A DNA stretch of 64,000 nt from Clostridium sp. GTDB lineage: Bacteria; Bacillota; Clostridia; Lachnospirales; Lachnospiraceae. Shown here in pieces: positions 36,010-44,330 of this stretch (positions within the stretch are counted from its first letter, which is position 1; the number at the start of each line of letters is the position of its first letter). Under the pieces are notes generated by a model. It had not been told where the DNA came from. It searched no databases and saw only the letters and a program-made list of their open reading frames with translations. The DNA is taken from contig JAMPFU010000008.1 in the NCBI GenBank assembly GCA_023664385.1, positions 38,014-102,013 of the forward strand, given 5' to 3'. The translations under genes were made by a program, and so were the position numbers.

Positions 36010-36320
36010 ATGTCAAGTTATTCACCGCCATATACAATATCTAATAAGATGCTTACGCTTGTGGCATCCATATCTGAGAAGGTGGGAAAAATAAGCAGTC
36101 ACAGAGAACTGGAATCAAAGCCGCATCTTCGAAGAAACAACCGAATAAAGTCAATACATTCTTCATTATGAATGAACTTGGTTTGAAGTCACGGGAAACC
36201 TTCCGAAAAAATTACATGAATCCTGCGATTGAGCTTGGGCTTGTTCATATGACAATCCCCAAAGCAAAATCAGAGATATGTCAAGAGGTAACTATCCCCA
36301 CCTATAAGCATTATTTATAA
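36010..36320 (+). pseudogene. Fic-family protein with its centre deleted
   Basis: The first 50 codons from an ATG at 36010 read YSPPYTISNKMLTLVASISE, then ESKPHLRRNNRIKSIHSSL, the standard Fic N terminus. The frame then hits a stop, and a shifted frame resumes with MNELGLKSRETFRKNYMNPA and IELGLVHMTIP, the standard C-terminal winged helix. The Fic catalytic core (HPFxDGNGR) between the two is absent, so a deletion of roughly 700 bp has killed the gene. The original ribosome site GGGAG remains. The rest of 35918-36433 is AT-rich and holds the next gene's promoter; the motif TACGGAAATA occurs twice there and TACGGACAAA once. Confidence 0.85.
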
Positions 36321-36433
36321 CACAATATAGAATATATATATTAGTCTGTACGGAAATATTTTTGTATAATTATTTTGTAATTATTATATCTATCCTGAAG
36401 CAATACGGAAATAACTAAGAAAGGTACGGACAA

Positions 36434-37351
36434 ATGAAAGAAGAAAATGCTGTGATATGCAAGATTAACAAGGTATCAGAAAGATTAAACCATAATTATA
36501 AAAAGCAGGAAATGTTTGAAATGGGAATTGGAGAGCGTTTGCCAAAGCAGTCAGAAATCATTGACACGCTTATAGAAATTCAAAAAATTATATTTCCGGG
36601 TTTTTTTGGAGAGGAAAATACGGCATATGTCAAGCTTGGCAATTTTGCGGGCAACGCACTTGCAATTGTATATGAAAAATTATTTAAACAAATCCGTTCG
36701 GCACTTTTATTTCGGACAACACGAACCAGAGGTGAAGAGTTTGATAAAGAAGTTGAGGATTTGACATTTCAATTTATAAACCGGCTGCCAGATATTCAGG
36801 AATTGCTATTAAAGGATGTGGACGCTGAGCTTGCGGGGGACCCGGCGGCGTCCGACAGGGAGGAAATCATCTTTTCATATCCGGGGATATTTGCAATATT
36901 TGTGTATCGGATTGCACATGAATTGTATCAGCTCAAAATTCCATACATGCCAAGAATTATGACAGAATACGCACATGGAAAGACGGGAATTGATATCAAT
37001 CCGGGAGCAGATATCGGAGAGTATTTTTTTATAGACCATGGAACGGGAATTGTAATCGGTGAAACAACAAAAATAGGAAATCACGTAAAGCTTTATCAGG
37101 GAGTGACGCTCGGTGCACTGTCAACCATGAAGGGGCAGCAATTATCGGGCGTAAAACGTCATCCGACAATAGAGGATCATGTAGTGATTTATGCAAATGC
37201 CACTGTGCTAGGCGGAGAAACGGTTATCGGTAGAAATTCCGTGATTGCAGGTAATACGTTTATTACAGAATCCATACCTGCAAATACAAGAGTATCAGCA
37301 CTCATGCCGGAATTAAAGATAAAAAACCGAATGTCTGATACGGATATGTAA
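36434..37351 (+). CDS. epsC: serine O-acetyltransferase (EpsC/CysE type)
   Basis: 305 aa. A helical N-terminal half (about 1-165) is followed by a left-handed beta-helix acyltransferase domain: [88 protein letters not shown]. The catalytic Asp-His pair and hexapeptide repeats are clear. Makes O-acetylserine for cysteine synthesis. The long N-terminal half is typical of the EpsC form. It starts the cys/met gene group (about 100 bp to the next gene). Confidence 0.93.
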   Translation: MKEENAVICKINKVSERLNHNYKKQEMFEMGIGERLPKQSEIIDTLIEIQKIIFPGFFGEENTAYVKLGNFAGNALAIVYEKLFKQIRSALLFRTTRTRGEEFDKEVEDLTFQFINRLPDIQELLLKDVDAELAGDPAASDREEIIFSYPGIFAIFVYRIAHELYQLKIPYMPRIMTEYAHGKTGIDINPGADIGEYFFIDHGTGIVIGETTKIGNHVKLYQGVTLGALSTMKGQQLSGVKRHPTIEDHVVIYANATVLGGETVIGRNSVIAGNTFITESIPANTRVSALMPELKIKNRMSDTDM

Positions 37352-37452
37352 AAAAGCATTTATTTGAATAATAAAAGGATGATTTAGTGTGAAAAATAAG
37401 ATAGTTCATGACTATTTCTGCTTGAGTGAAACGAAAGGAATGAGTGATTATT

Positions 37453-38625
37453 ATGGAATTTAAGTTTGCAACAAAATGTATTTATGGCGAGGGAATGGAA
37501 GGAAATATAGAATCAACAGGTGCGATTAGCTTTCCAATTTATCAGACCGCTACATATGCACATCCGGAGGTAGGAAAAAGTACAGGCTTTGATTATTCCA
37601 GACTGCAAAATCCCACAAGGCAGCAGCTTGAAAAGGTAGTGGCAGCTTTGGAAAATGGAATTGATGCTTTGGCTTTTTCAAGCGGGATGGCAGCGATTAC
37701 GGCATTGATGGAGCTGTTTTGCCCGGGCGACCATTTGATAACGGACGCTGATTTATATGGAGGCAGTATCAGGCTTTTTAAACATATTAATGAAAAAAAT
37801 GGAATTACATTTTCACATATCAACTGCAGCAAGGCTGATGTGGAAAGCTATGTAAGGGATAACACAAAAGCAATTTATATTGAGACGCCGACCAATCCGA
37901 TGATGAGTGTAATAGATATCAGAAAAATGGCTGACATTGCAAAACGGCATAATTTGATTTTGATTGTTGACAATACATTTTTGACGCCATATTTTCAAAA
38001 TCCTTTGGATCTTGGTGCAGATATTGTAATTCATAGCGGGACAAAATTTCTCGGAGGACACAATGATACGCTTTCGGGCTTTGTCGTTACCAATTCCGAG
38101 GAAATATCTGAGAAAATGCGGTTTATCATTAAAACGGTTGGTTCGGGGCTTGCACCGATGGACAGTTGGTTGATTTTGCGTGGAATAAAAACGCTCCCAA
38201 TCCGAATGGAAAAGTCACAGGAAAATGCACAGGCAATTGTTGAATATTTACTGTCAGAGCCTAAAGTTAAACGGGTGTATTATCCGGGGATTGCAGGAAG
38301 CTGTGGCTATGAGATTTGCAAAGGTCAGGCGAGAGGGTTTGGCTCAATGATTACATTTGAGCTGGAAAGTAAAGAACTGGCACAGCATATTTTGAAGCAC
38401 ACTAAGATTATCCCGTTTGCGGAAAGCTTGGGCGGGGTTGAAACATTGCTTACATATCCTTGTACACAGACTCATGCGGATGTTCCTTGGGAAATACGTA
38501 TGGCGAATGGAATTACGGATTGTGTTCTGCGTATGTCTACAGGAATTGAGGATAAAGAGGACTTGATTAGGGATCTTAAATATGCAATTGATTCCTATGA
38601 TGGTTATAAGGGGCTGTATATATAG
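37453..38625 (+). CDS. Cys/Met metabolism PLP enzyme (cystathionine gamma-synthase/lyase family)
   Basis: 390 aa. Fold type I trans-sulfuration enzyme: YSRLQNPTRQQLEKVVAALE, SSGMAAITALMELFCPGDH, the internal ETPTNPMMSVIDI, PLP Lys in VIHSGTKFLGGHNDTLSGFV near residue 196, and C-terminal RMSTGIEDKEDLIRDL. Best matches by eye are MetI/MetB-type enzymes that join an acylated homoserine with cysteine or sulfide; gamma-lyase activity is possible. The ATG at 37453 is preferred; an in-frame GTG at 37444 is an alternative. Between EpsC and a PatB-like C-S lyase, it fits cysteine-homocysteine conversion. Confidence 0.88.
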   Translation: MEFKFATKCIYGEGMEGNIESTGAISFPIYQTATYAHPEVGKSTGFDYSRLQNPTRQQLEKVVAALENGIDALAFSSGMAAITALMELFCPGDHLITDADLYGGSIRLFKHINEKNGITFSHINCSKADVESYVRDNTKAIYIETPTNPMMSVIDIRKMADIAKRHNLILIVDNTFLTPYFQNPLDLGADIVIHSGTKFLGGHNDTLSGFVVTNSEEISEKMRFIIKTVGSGLAPMDSWLILRGIKTLPIRMEKSQENAQAIVEYLLSEPKVKRVYYPGIAGSCGYEICKGQARGFGSMITFELESKELAQHILKHTKIIPFAESLGGVETLLTYPCTQTHADVPWEIRMANGITDCVLRMSTGIEDKEDLIRDLKYAIDSYDGYKGLYI

Positions 38626-38662
38626 TTTGGCTTTGCACCAAACATTTGAGAGGAGAGATTTT

Positions 38663-39844
38663 ATGGTTGAACAAAATACAAACTTTGATGAAGTCATTAA
38701 TAGGAAAAACACAGACAGCATAAAATATGATTTTGCCGTAAAAAGAGGAAAACCTGAGGATGTATTGCCGCTTTGGGTGGCTGACATGGATTTTAAAACC
38801 TCCAGCCTTGTGTTGGATGAAATACAAAAAAGGGTTGCACATGGGATTTTTGGGTATACCGAAACGGGAGAAGCATATTTTAATGCAGTGGCAGGCTGGC
38901 TTCGTGAACACCATGGCTTAAATATAGAGCAAAGCTGGCTGGTAAAAACACCTGGGGTTGTATATGCACTTGCTATGGCAGTAAGGAGCTATACAAGTGA
39001 AAATGATACGGTGCTGATTCAGCAGCCGGTATACTATCCATTTACGGAAGTAATTACAGATAACCACAGGAGGGTTATCAGCAATGACCTTGTACTTTTC
39101 GAGGATGGAAAATATCATATCGATTTTGAGGATTTTGAAAATAAAATAGTAGAACATCATGTGAAATTATTTCTCCTTTGCAGTCCGCATAATCCTGTGG
39201 GCAGAGTATGGACATATGAGGAGTTAAAACAAATTGCTGAGATTTGCCTGAAACATAATGTGTTGATTGTGAGCGATGAAATTCATGGAGATTTTACGTT
39301 TGACGGGTTTCGGCATACCCCTTTATTAAATGTGGATAGTCGGCTTAAGGATATCGTTATCACATGCACATCGCCTGCAAAAACTTTTAATCTTGCAGGC
39401 TTACAGATATCGAATATCATAATTCCAAACAGTAAATTACGTCGTGTATTTAGGAAAGAAATAGCTGCATCAGGGTATAGCCAGCTTAACACAATCGGCA
39501 TTGTTGCATGTGAGGCGGCTTATAAATATGGCGAGGAGTGGTATCGGGAGCTCAAGAAATATTTGCAGGACAATTTAGCGTTTGTAAGGAACTACATTGT
39601 CCAAAATCTGCCGCAAATTAAGCTGATTGAGCCTGAGGGAACATATCTTATCTGGCTTGATTTCAGAGGATTACACCTGAGTGAACAGGATTTGGAAAAT
39701 TTAATTGTAAATAAAGCGAAGCTTTGGCTGGATAGTGGTGCTATTTTTGGTAAGGCAGGAGAGGGCTTTGAACGCATTAATATAGCAACCAGCAGGAGCG
39801 TTTTAAGGGAAGCATTGGATAGAATTAAAAATGCAGTGTTATAA
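38663..39844 (+). CDS. patB: MalY/PatB-family PLP aminotransferase, cystathionine beta-lyase
   Basis: 393 aa. PatB/MalY signatures: PLWVADMDFKTSSLVLDEI, GIFGYTETGEAYFNAVAGWL, GVVYALAMAVRSYT, LLCSPHNPVGRVWTYEEL, IVSDEIHGDFTFDGF and the PLP Lys in CTSPAKTFNLAGLQIS near residue 240. These enzymes cleave cystathionine or cysteine S-conjugates to pyruvate, ammonia and a thiol. GGAG precedes the ATG at 38663. It is 37 bp after the transsulfuration gene, so the pair can turn cystathionine into homocysteine. Confidence 0.92.
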   Translation: MVEQNTNFDEVINRKNTDSIKYDFAVKRGKPEDVLPLWVADMDFKTSSLVLDEIQKRVAHGIFGYTETGEAYFNAVAGWLREHHGLNIEQSWLVKTPGVVYALAMAVRSYTSENDTVLIQQPVYYPFTEVITDNHRRVISNDLVLFEDGKYHIDFEDFENKIVEHHVKLFLLCSPHNPVGRVWTYEELKQIAEICLKHNVLIVSDEIHGDFTFDGFRHTPLLNVDSRLKDIVITCTSPAKTFNLAGLQISNIIIPNSKLRRVFRKEIAASGYSQLNTIGIVACEAAYKYGEEWYRELKKYLQDNLAFVRNYIVQNLPQIKLIEPEGTYLIWLDFRGLHLSEQDLENLIVNKAKLWLDSGAIFGKAGEGFERINIATSRSVLREALDRIKNAVL

Positions 39845-39880
39845 CGTAAATTTATAACATGTTCAAACTTGTTTATATAA

Positions 39881-39915
39881 CACGCATAGGCGATATTGCA
39901 CCTATGCGTGATTTT
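39881..39915 (+). terminator. intrinsic terminator after patB
   Basis: CACGCATAGG and CCTATGCGTG form a perfect 10-bp stem with a 10-nt loop followed by ATTTTAT. It closes the epsC-transsulfuration-patB group. Confidence 0.8.
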
Positions 39916-39958
39916 ATGATATAAATAATAATAATTTTACGTAAAGGAGATATTTGCC

Positions 39959-40552
39959 ATGGAACATATATCGAGAAATGATGCATATGAGTTATTAAAA
40001 AAATTTAATAAGGACGAATTCCATTTGCAGCATGCAATCACAGTAGAGGAAGTTATGAAGTGGTTTGCCAGAGAATTGGGATATGAGGAGGATGAGGAAT
40101 TTTGGGGCATTGTTGGGCTGCTCCATGATATCGATTTTGAATTATATCCTGACGAGCATTGTCTGAAAGCACCGGAAATGCTTAGAGAAGCTGGTGTAGG
40201 TGAGGATATTATTCATAGTGTGGTTTCACATGGATATGGAATTACCGTGGGGTGCGGGGTAACACTTGATGTTGCACCGGAGCATGAGATGGAAAAGGTA
40301 CTTTTTGCTGTGGATGAATTGACGGGACTGATATGGGCAGCGGCTCTCATGCGTCCATCAAAAAGTACAAAAGATATGGAGTTAAAATCATTAAAGAAAA
40401 AATATAAAAGCAAGGGCTTTGCGGCAGGCTGTTCAAGGGATGTTATTGAACGGGGTGCAGAGCAGCTGGGCTGGGAGCTTGATAAGCTTCTTACATTAAC
40501 ATTGGAGGCAATGAAGGCTTCAGAAGATAAAATTAACAGCATGTGCAAATAA
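39959..40552 (+). CDS. HD-domain protein
   Basis: 197 aa. HD motif in GIVGLLHDIDFELYPDEHC (about residues 55-73), an upstream His in FHLQHAITVEEVM and later ligands in SHGYGITVGCGVTLDVAPEH and FAVDELTGLIWAAALM, typical of small HDIG-type metal phosphohydrolases of unknown substrate. AAGGAG lies about 12 bases before the ATG. No operon partner. Confidence 0.85.
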   Translation: MEHISRNDAYELLKKFNKDEFHLQHAITVEEVMKWFARELGYEEDEEFWGIVGLLHDIDFELYPDEHCLKAPEMLREAGVGEDIIHSVVSHGYGITVGCGVTLDVAPEHEMEKVLFAVDELTGLIWAAALMRPSKSTKDMELKSLKKKYKSKGFAAGCSRDVIERGAEQLGWELDKLLTLTLEAMKASEDKINSMCK

Positions 40553-40672
40553 GGATGAGAAGGATTTGTCAGGCACGGCAGCGGTCGCTTAAGGATTGAT
40601 TTGTAATGAAATAAAGTTTTAAGCTTAAAATAAATAATATAAAATGATATAATGTACAGGTAAACAATTGAA

Positions 40673-40724
40673 TAGGCAATTGCAAAACTTAGCAGTTTCA
40701 AAAAGTGAGTTGTGCAATTACCTA
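40673..40724. repeat. 52-bp palindromic element with 12-bp flanking direct repeat
   Basis: TAGGCAATTGCAAAACTTA and its near inverse TGAGTTGTGCAATTACCTA pair with three mismatches around a 14-nt centre. The flanks TAAACAATTGAA (40661-40672) and TAAACGATTGAA (40726-40737) are direct repeats differing by one base, as a target duplication would be. It resembles the ends of the MITE-like element at 42459 (CAATTGCRAAA). Confidence 0.65.
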
Positions 40725-40756
40725 ATAAACGATTGAAGTAGGAAAGGAGATTTTCT

Positions 40757-41329
40757 ATGAAAAAGAATTTAGGAGTTGTACAGGCAGTTTATCCTATGCC
40801 GGTTCTTATGGTAGCGGCTTATGGAGAGAATGACAAGGTAAATGTCATGAATGCAGCGTGGGGTATGATTTGCAGCAATGACAAAATTGCACTTTTCATT
40901 GATGAGGGGCACAAAACGACTCAGAATCTGCTGGGAAAGAAAGCATTTACCGTAAGTATTGCGGACAGGGCACACATGGATGTGGCGGATTTCTTTGGTA
41001 TTGCATCGGGAAATAAGATGACGGATAAATTTGAGAGGACAGGATATACAGCAACAAAGAGCACATTTGTTGATGCACCAATCATTGAGGAATTTCCTGT
41101 TGTTATGGAGTGTGAGCTTGCCGAGGTTGTGGAGACGGAAAGCTTTTATTGTATTGTCGGAAAAATCGTAAATACGGCAGCAGAGGAAGCTGTTTTGTCC
41201 GAAAATGGAAAGGTGGACCCTGCCAAATTAGATGCACTTATATTTGACCAGTTCCAGCACGGATATTATGTGTCAGGGGAACAGGTTGGAACAGCATGGA
41301 ATGCAGGTGCCGCACTGATGGAGGAATAA
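40757..41329 (+). CDS. flavin reductase family protein
   Basis: 190 aa. FMN-binding split-barrel pattern: VVQAVYPMPVLMVAAYGEND, VNVMNAAWGMICSND, KTTQNLLGKKAFTVSIAD and a C-terminal GYYVSGEQVGTAWNAG. Such proteins bind FMN and reduce flavin or other substrates with NAD(P)H; the role here is unknown. GGAAAGGAG precedes the ATG. It ends 1 bp before the GyrI-like gene, so the two form an operon. Confidence 0.87.
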   Translation: MKKNLGVVQAVYPMPVLMVAAYGENDKVNVMNAAWGMICSNDKIALFIDEGHKTTQNLLGKKAFTVSIADRAHMDVADFFGIASGNKMTDKFERTGYTATKSTFVDAPIIEEFPVVMECELAEVVETESFYCIVGKIVNTAAEEAVLSENGKVDPAKLDALIFDQFQHGYYVSGEQVGTAWNAGAALMEE

Positions 41330-41330
41330 A

Positions 41331-41966
41331 ATGTCATTTGATTTTAAAAAAGAGTACAAAGAATTTTACATGCCGAAAAACAAACCTGAGATTGTGGATG
41401 TTCCCGAAATGAATTTTATTACTGTGAGGGGCAAGGGGAATCCAAACGATGAGGATGGAGATTACAAGGCATCTATCGGACTCCTTTATGGAATTGCGTA
41501 TACAATCAAAATGAGTAAGAAAGGCAGCCATAAAATTGAGGGATATTTCGATTATGTGGTGCCGCCGCTGGAGGGGTTCTGGTGGCAGGAAAATACGGAT
41601 GGAATCGATTATGCCAGAAAAGAAGATTTTTGCTGGATATCGGTAATCCGATTGCCTGATTTTGTGACGGAAAAGGATTTTCAGTGGGCAGTGAAAGAGG
41701 CAGAACAGAAAAAGGGACAGGATTTTTCCAAGGTGGAATTTATGACGATAAAGGAAGGACTATGTGTTCAGTGTATGCATATAGGAGCTTTTGATGATGA
41801 GCCGGCTACGGTTGCATTGATGGACAAGTTTTGCCTTGATAATGGATATGTCAATGACTTTACGGAAAAGCGGCTACACCATGAAATTTATTTGTCAGAT
41901 GCCAGACGTGTGGCTCCTGAACGGTTAAAAACAGTAATCCGCCATCCTGTAAGATTTGCGTCATGA
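41331..41966 (+). CDS. GyrI-like small-molecule-binding domain protein
   Basis: 211 aa. The sequence EIVDVPEMNFITVRGKGNPN, DGDYKASIGLLYGIAYTIK, FWWQENTDGIDYARKEDFCW and LCVQCMHIGAFDDEPATV matches the GyrI/YdhE-like SOUL-type domain proteins found alone or in AraC-type regulators. It may bind a hydrophobic ligand. Cotranscribed with the flavin reductase gene; GGAGG is 6 bases upstream. Confidence 0.85.
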   Translation: MSFDFKKEYKEFYMPKNKPEIVDVPEMNFITVRGKGNPNDEDGDYKASIGLLYGIAYTIKMSKKGSHKIEGYFDYVVPPLEGFWWQENTDGIDYARKEDFCWISVIRLPDFVTEKDFQWAVKEAEQKKGQDFSKVEFMTIKEGLCVQCMHIGAFDDEPATVALMDKFCLDNGYVNDFTEKRLHHEIYLSDARRVAPERLKTVIRHPVRFAS

Positions 41967-41988
41967 TATGTTCTGTGACGAGGCTGTC

Positions 41989-42120
41989 GGGACATGAAAT
42001 GAATCCATTTATGAATTTGGAATGAGAGTACAATCTGAAAAAGGCAGGTGGAAGCGTTGGGACACGAAATGCATCCATTTGTGAATTGGGAATGAAAATA
42101 CAATCTAAAAAAGGCAGGTG
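41989..42120 (+). repeat. tandem duplication of a 62-bp leader ahead of the TfoX-like gene
   Basis: Two copies (41989-42050 and 42059-42120, period 70 bp) share GGGACA-GAAATG, ATCCATTT-TGAATT, GGAATGA-A-TACAATCT and AAAAAGGCAGGTG; about 8 differences. The second copy supplies the ribosome site of the next gene, so the duplication occurred in the 5' leader and the first copy carries a spare ribosome site. Confidence 0.85.
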
Positions 42121-42125
42121 ATTTG

Positions 42126-42452
42126 ATGGCGACATCAAAAGAATTCCATGATTATATTGTGGAAAATCTCCAAAGAGTGGGAGAAATAACAACCCGAAAA
42201 ATGATGGGCGAGTACTTAGTTTATTATCAGGGAAAGTTGATAGGGGATATTTGTGATAATACCCTTTTTTTAAAACCGACGGATGCCGTGTTAAGGCGTA
42301 TGCCTGAGGCTGAGCGGGCGTACCCATATGAAGGCTCCAAAACGCTGATGGTGATTGTTGACTCTGTAGAAAATACGGAGCTGATGGCAGAGCTGTTAAA
42401 TGAAATGTACATGGAGCTGCCTGAACCGAAGAAAAAATCAAAGGGAAAGTAG
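42126..42452 (+). CDS. TfoX/Sxy N-terminal-domain protein
   Basis: 108 aa. EFHDYIVENLQRVGEITTRK followed by MMGEYLVYYQGKLIGDICDN and LFLKPTDAVLRRMPEAERAY is the TfoX N-domain pattern, found in small proteins of Firmicutes that are not proven competence factors. The ATG at 42126 follows AGGTG. It ends just before the MITE-like element. Confidence 0.83.
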   Translation: MATSKEFHDYIVENLQRVGEITTRKMMGEYLVYYQGKLIGDICDNTLFLKPTDAVLRRMPEAERAYPYEGSKTLMVIVDSVENTELMAELLNEMYMELPEPKKKSKGK

Positions 42453-42458
42453 TATATT

Positions 42459-42668
42459 TATAGTCAATTGCGAAATACCTTACTTTCGAAATGTAGTTGT
42501 ACAATATAGTCAAAACATAAGCAGGTGCTTTGGAGCCGCCGGTGCTTAGTGAGGTATTTTCGAGCTTAGCACCGTTGCGAGCGACAAGCAGTGCAAACGT
42601 GCCTGTGTTGATTTGGCTATATTGTACAACGGACGTTTTTAAAATATAGAGTTTCGCAATTGACTATA
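42459..42668. mobile_element. MITE-like foldback element, 210 bp
   Basis: The terminal TATAGTCAATTGCGAAA (42459-42475) is perfectly inverted at 42652-42668. Inner blocks also pair: GTTGTACAATATAGTCAAA (42496-42514) with TTTGGCTATATTGTACAAC (42612-42630), and GGTGCT with AGCACC near the centre. It has no ORF. TA occurs at both ends, so a TA-type target is possible. Confidence 0.8.
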
Positions 42669-42697
42669 GTACAATTAAATCAAAAGGAGATTTTGTA

Positions 42698-43027
42698 ATG
42701 AGTGGAATGAAAAATATTAATCAGGCGGAGGTAATGGTTTTAAAAGAACAGGTGGCTTACCAGCAGGGGCAGGTTGTGAGTAAAACCTTAGCACAAAATG
42801 AACATGTAAGCGTTACCCTGTTCTCCTTTGACAAGGGAGAAGAAATCAGTACCCATGAATCAGGCGGAGATGCATTTGTCACCTGTCTGGATGGGGTTGG
42901 GAAAATTACCATTGACGGAGTAAGCTATGAACTTCACGAAGGGGAATCAATTGTAATGCCTGCAAAACATCCGCATGCCGTCTATGGACAGGAGCAGTTT
43001 AAAATGCTTTTGGTGGTAATATTTTAG
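42698..43027 (+). CDS. cupin-domain protein
   Basis: 109 aa. The cupin core is visible: SVTLFSFDKGEEISTHESGG, AFVTCLDGVGKITIDGVSY, HEGESIVMPAKHPHAVYGQ, with metal-type residues His, Glu and His-x-His partly kept. Small single-cupin proteins of this type are often quercetinase-like or regulatory; no function can be given. AAGGAG precedes the ATG. Confidence 0.85.
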   Translation: MSGMKNINQAEVMVLKEQVAYQQGQVVSKTLAQNEHVSVTLFSFDKGEEISTHESGGDAFVTCLDGVGKITIDGVSYELHEGESIVMPAKHPHAVYGQEQFKMLLVVIF

Positions 43028-43334
43028 TGTATTATTTTTGTCATTATCCACAAATGTTGATGCTGAAAACCTTGTGAAAAATGTCCTTTGACTTTTAAAT
43101 GCAAGCCGGCAGCTCGATAGGCGTGGAGGAAACTGCAGATTTAATTTATTCGTATCTAAGTCATAAACAATAAAAGAAACAGGGCAGAAATTTATTGCAC
43201 CTCTAAATGCTATAGAATAACATTTAGGGGTGCAAAATTTGTTTCGGGGTAGTATGATATATAAATAAATGGCAAGATGTATTAATCAGTTGCTTAAAAT
43301 AAAAAGGATGCAATAACAATTGGTGGAGGGACAT
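43028..43334. other. intergenic region with terminator hairpin
   Basis: No gene is visible. TTGCACCTCTAAATG (43194-43208) and CATTTAGGGGTGCAA (43221-43235) pair as a 15-bp stem with wobbles; AATTTGTTTC follows, so it may be a terminator. TAGTATGATATATAAATA near 43253 may be promoter-like for the next operon. Confidence 0.55.
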
Positions 43335-43574
43335 ATGGATTATATTGATAGTATACAGGACAACCTTAAACTGGAATTTGTTATATTTTGTGTTGAGAAT
43401 ATAGCGAAGCATTTGGGAAAGGATGGCAGTAAGGTTTATACGGCATTTGCGGAAAAAAGCACGATTCTTAAGGATTATATTATACCTGAATATGAGATGC
43501 TGCACACCCAAAGCAAGGAATACATTATCCATGATATTCTTGAGGTTATGAAGGAAATGGAGGTGGAGATATGA
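43335..43574 (+). CDS. DUF3791-like small protein
   Basis: 79 aa, helical and charged: LEFVIFCVENIAKHLGKDGS, KVYTAFAEKSTILKDYIIPE, YIIHDILEVMKEMEVEI. It fits the DUF3791 family, usually next to DUF3990. GGTGGAGGG precedes the ATG. The last four bases overlap the start of the DUF3990 gene, so translation is coupled. A partner or antitoxin role is inference from position. Confidence 0.8.
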   Translation: MDYIDSIQDNLKLEFVIFCVENIAKHLGKDGSKVYTAFAEKSTILKDYIIPEYEMLHTQSKEYIIHDILEVMKEMEVEI

Positions 43575-44044
43575 TTCTTTACCATGGTTCTTTTGTAGAA
43601 ATTCGTACTCCAGATTTAGACCATTCCAGACTAAATGTAGATTTTGGACGGGGGTTTTATACAACACCTATTTATGGGCAGGCTGTAAAATGGTGTGGGA
43701 AGTTTAAAAGGCGTGGCATGCAGGGGATAGTATCCCATTATAATTTTGATGAAAATGCATTACATGAATTAAATGTATTGAGGTTTGATTCTTATTCAGA
43801 AGAATGGCTTGACTTTATATTGACCTGTCGAAGGGAAAAAGATATATCAGAGTATGATATTGTTATTGGCGGTGTGGCAAATGATAAGGTCTTTAACACG
43901 GTAGAATTATATTTAGACAAATTGATTGATAAAGAAGAAGCGATTGGACGCTTACGGTATGAGGAGCCTAATTTGCAGATTTGTTTCAGGTCGTTGGAAT
44001 CCATTAAAAAATATCTTCATTTTGAAGGGAGCGAACAAATATGA
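43571..44044 (+). CDS. DUF3990 protein, ADP-ribosyltransferase-like fold
   Basis: 157 aa. ILYHGSFVEIRTPDLDHSR, DFGRGFYTTPIYGQAVKWC, EEWLDFILTCRREKD, YDIVIGGVANDKVFNTVELY and QICFRSLESIKKYLHF match DUF3990. The HG near the N terminus and FGxGFYxT segment resemble the NAD-binding parts of ADP-ribosyltransferases, so a toxin or modifier is plausible. It overlaps both flanking DUF3791-like genes by four bases. Confidence 0.82.
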   Translation: MILYHGSFVEIRTPDLDHSRLNVDFGRGFYTTPIYGQAVKWCGKFKRRGMQGIVSHYNFDENALHELNVLRFDSYSEEWLDFILTCRREKDISEYDIVIGGVANDKVFNTVELYLDKLIDKEEAIGRLRYEEPNLQICFRSLESIKKYLHFEGSEQI

Positions 44045-44265
44045 ATGCAAATCCTACATTATTACAAAAAAAGTATGCCCGTATCATTGAGGCTTTTGCA
44101 AATAAAAAAACAATATCTCTTGACGATGCACTCTGTTTTTTTTACCATTCGGAGGTTTATCAATTAATTAGTCAAGGCATTTCGGATATGCATTGTATGA
44201 GTGATGATTATTTGGTTGAGGAATTGAGAATGGAGTATGATATGGCAGGACAAAATAAAGCATAA
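44041..44265 (+). CDS. second DUF3791-like small protein
   Basis: 74 aa: LQKKYARIIEAFANKKTISL, DDALCFFYHSEVYQLISQGI, MHCMSDDYLVEELRMEYDM. It overlaps the DUF3990 gene by ATGA. It differs strongly from the first partner, so the module holds two distinct small proteins around one DUF3990 enzyme. Family assignment is moderate. Confidence 0.75.
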   Translation: MNANPTLLQKKYARIIEAFANKKTISLDDALCFFYHSEVYQLISQGISDMHCMSDDYLVEELRMEYDMAGQNKA

Positions 44266-44330
44266 ATTATTGGGCAGAGCACAGTGCGAAAATGATATAG
44301 TAAAGCTGAAATCAAGTTGGAGGTTGCCGC

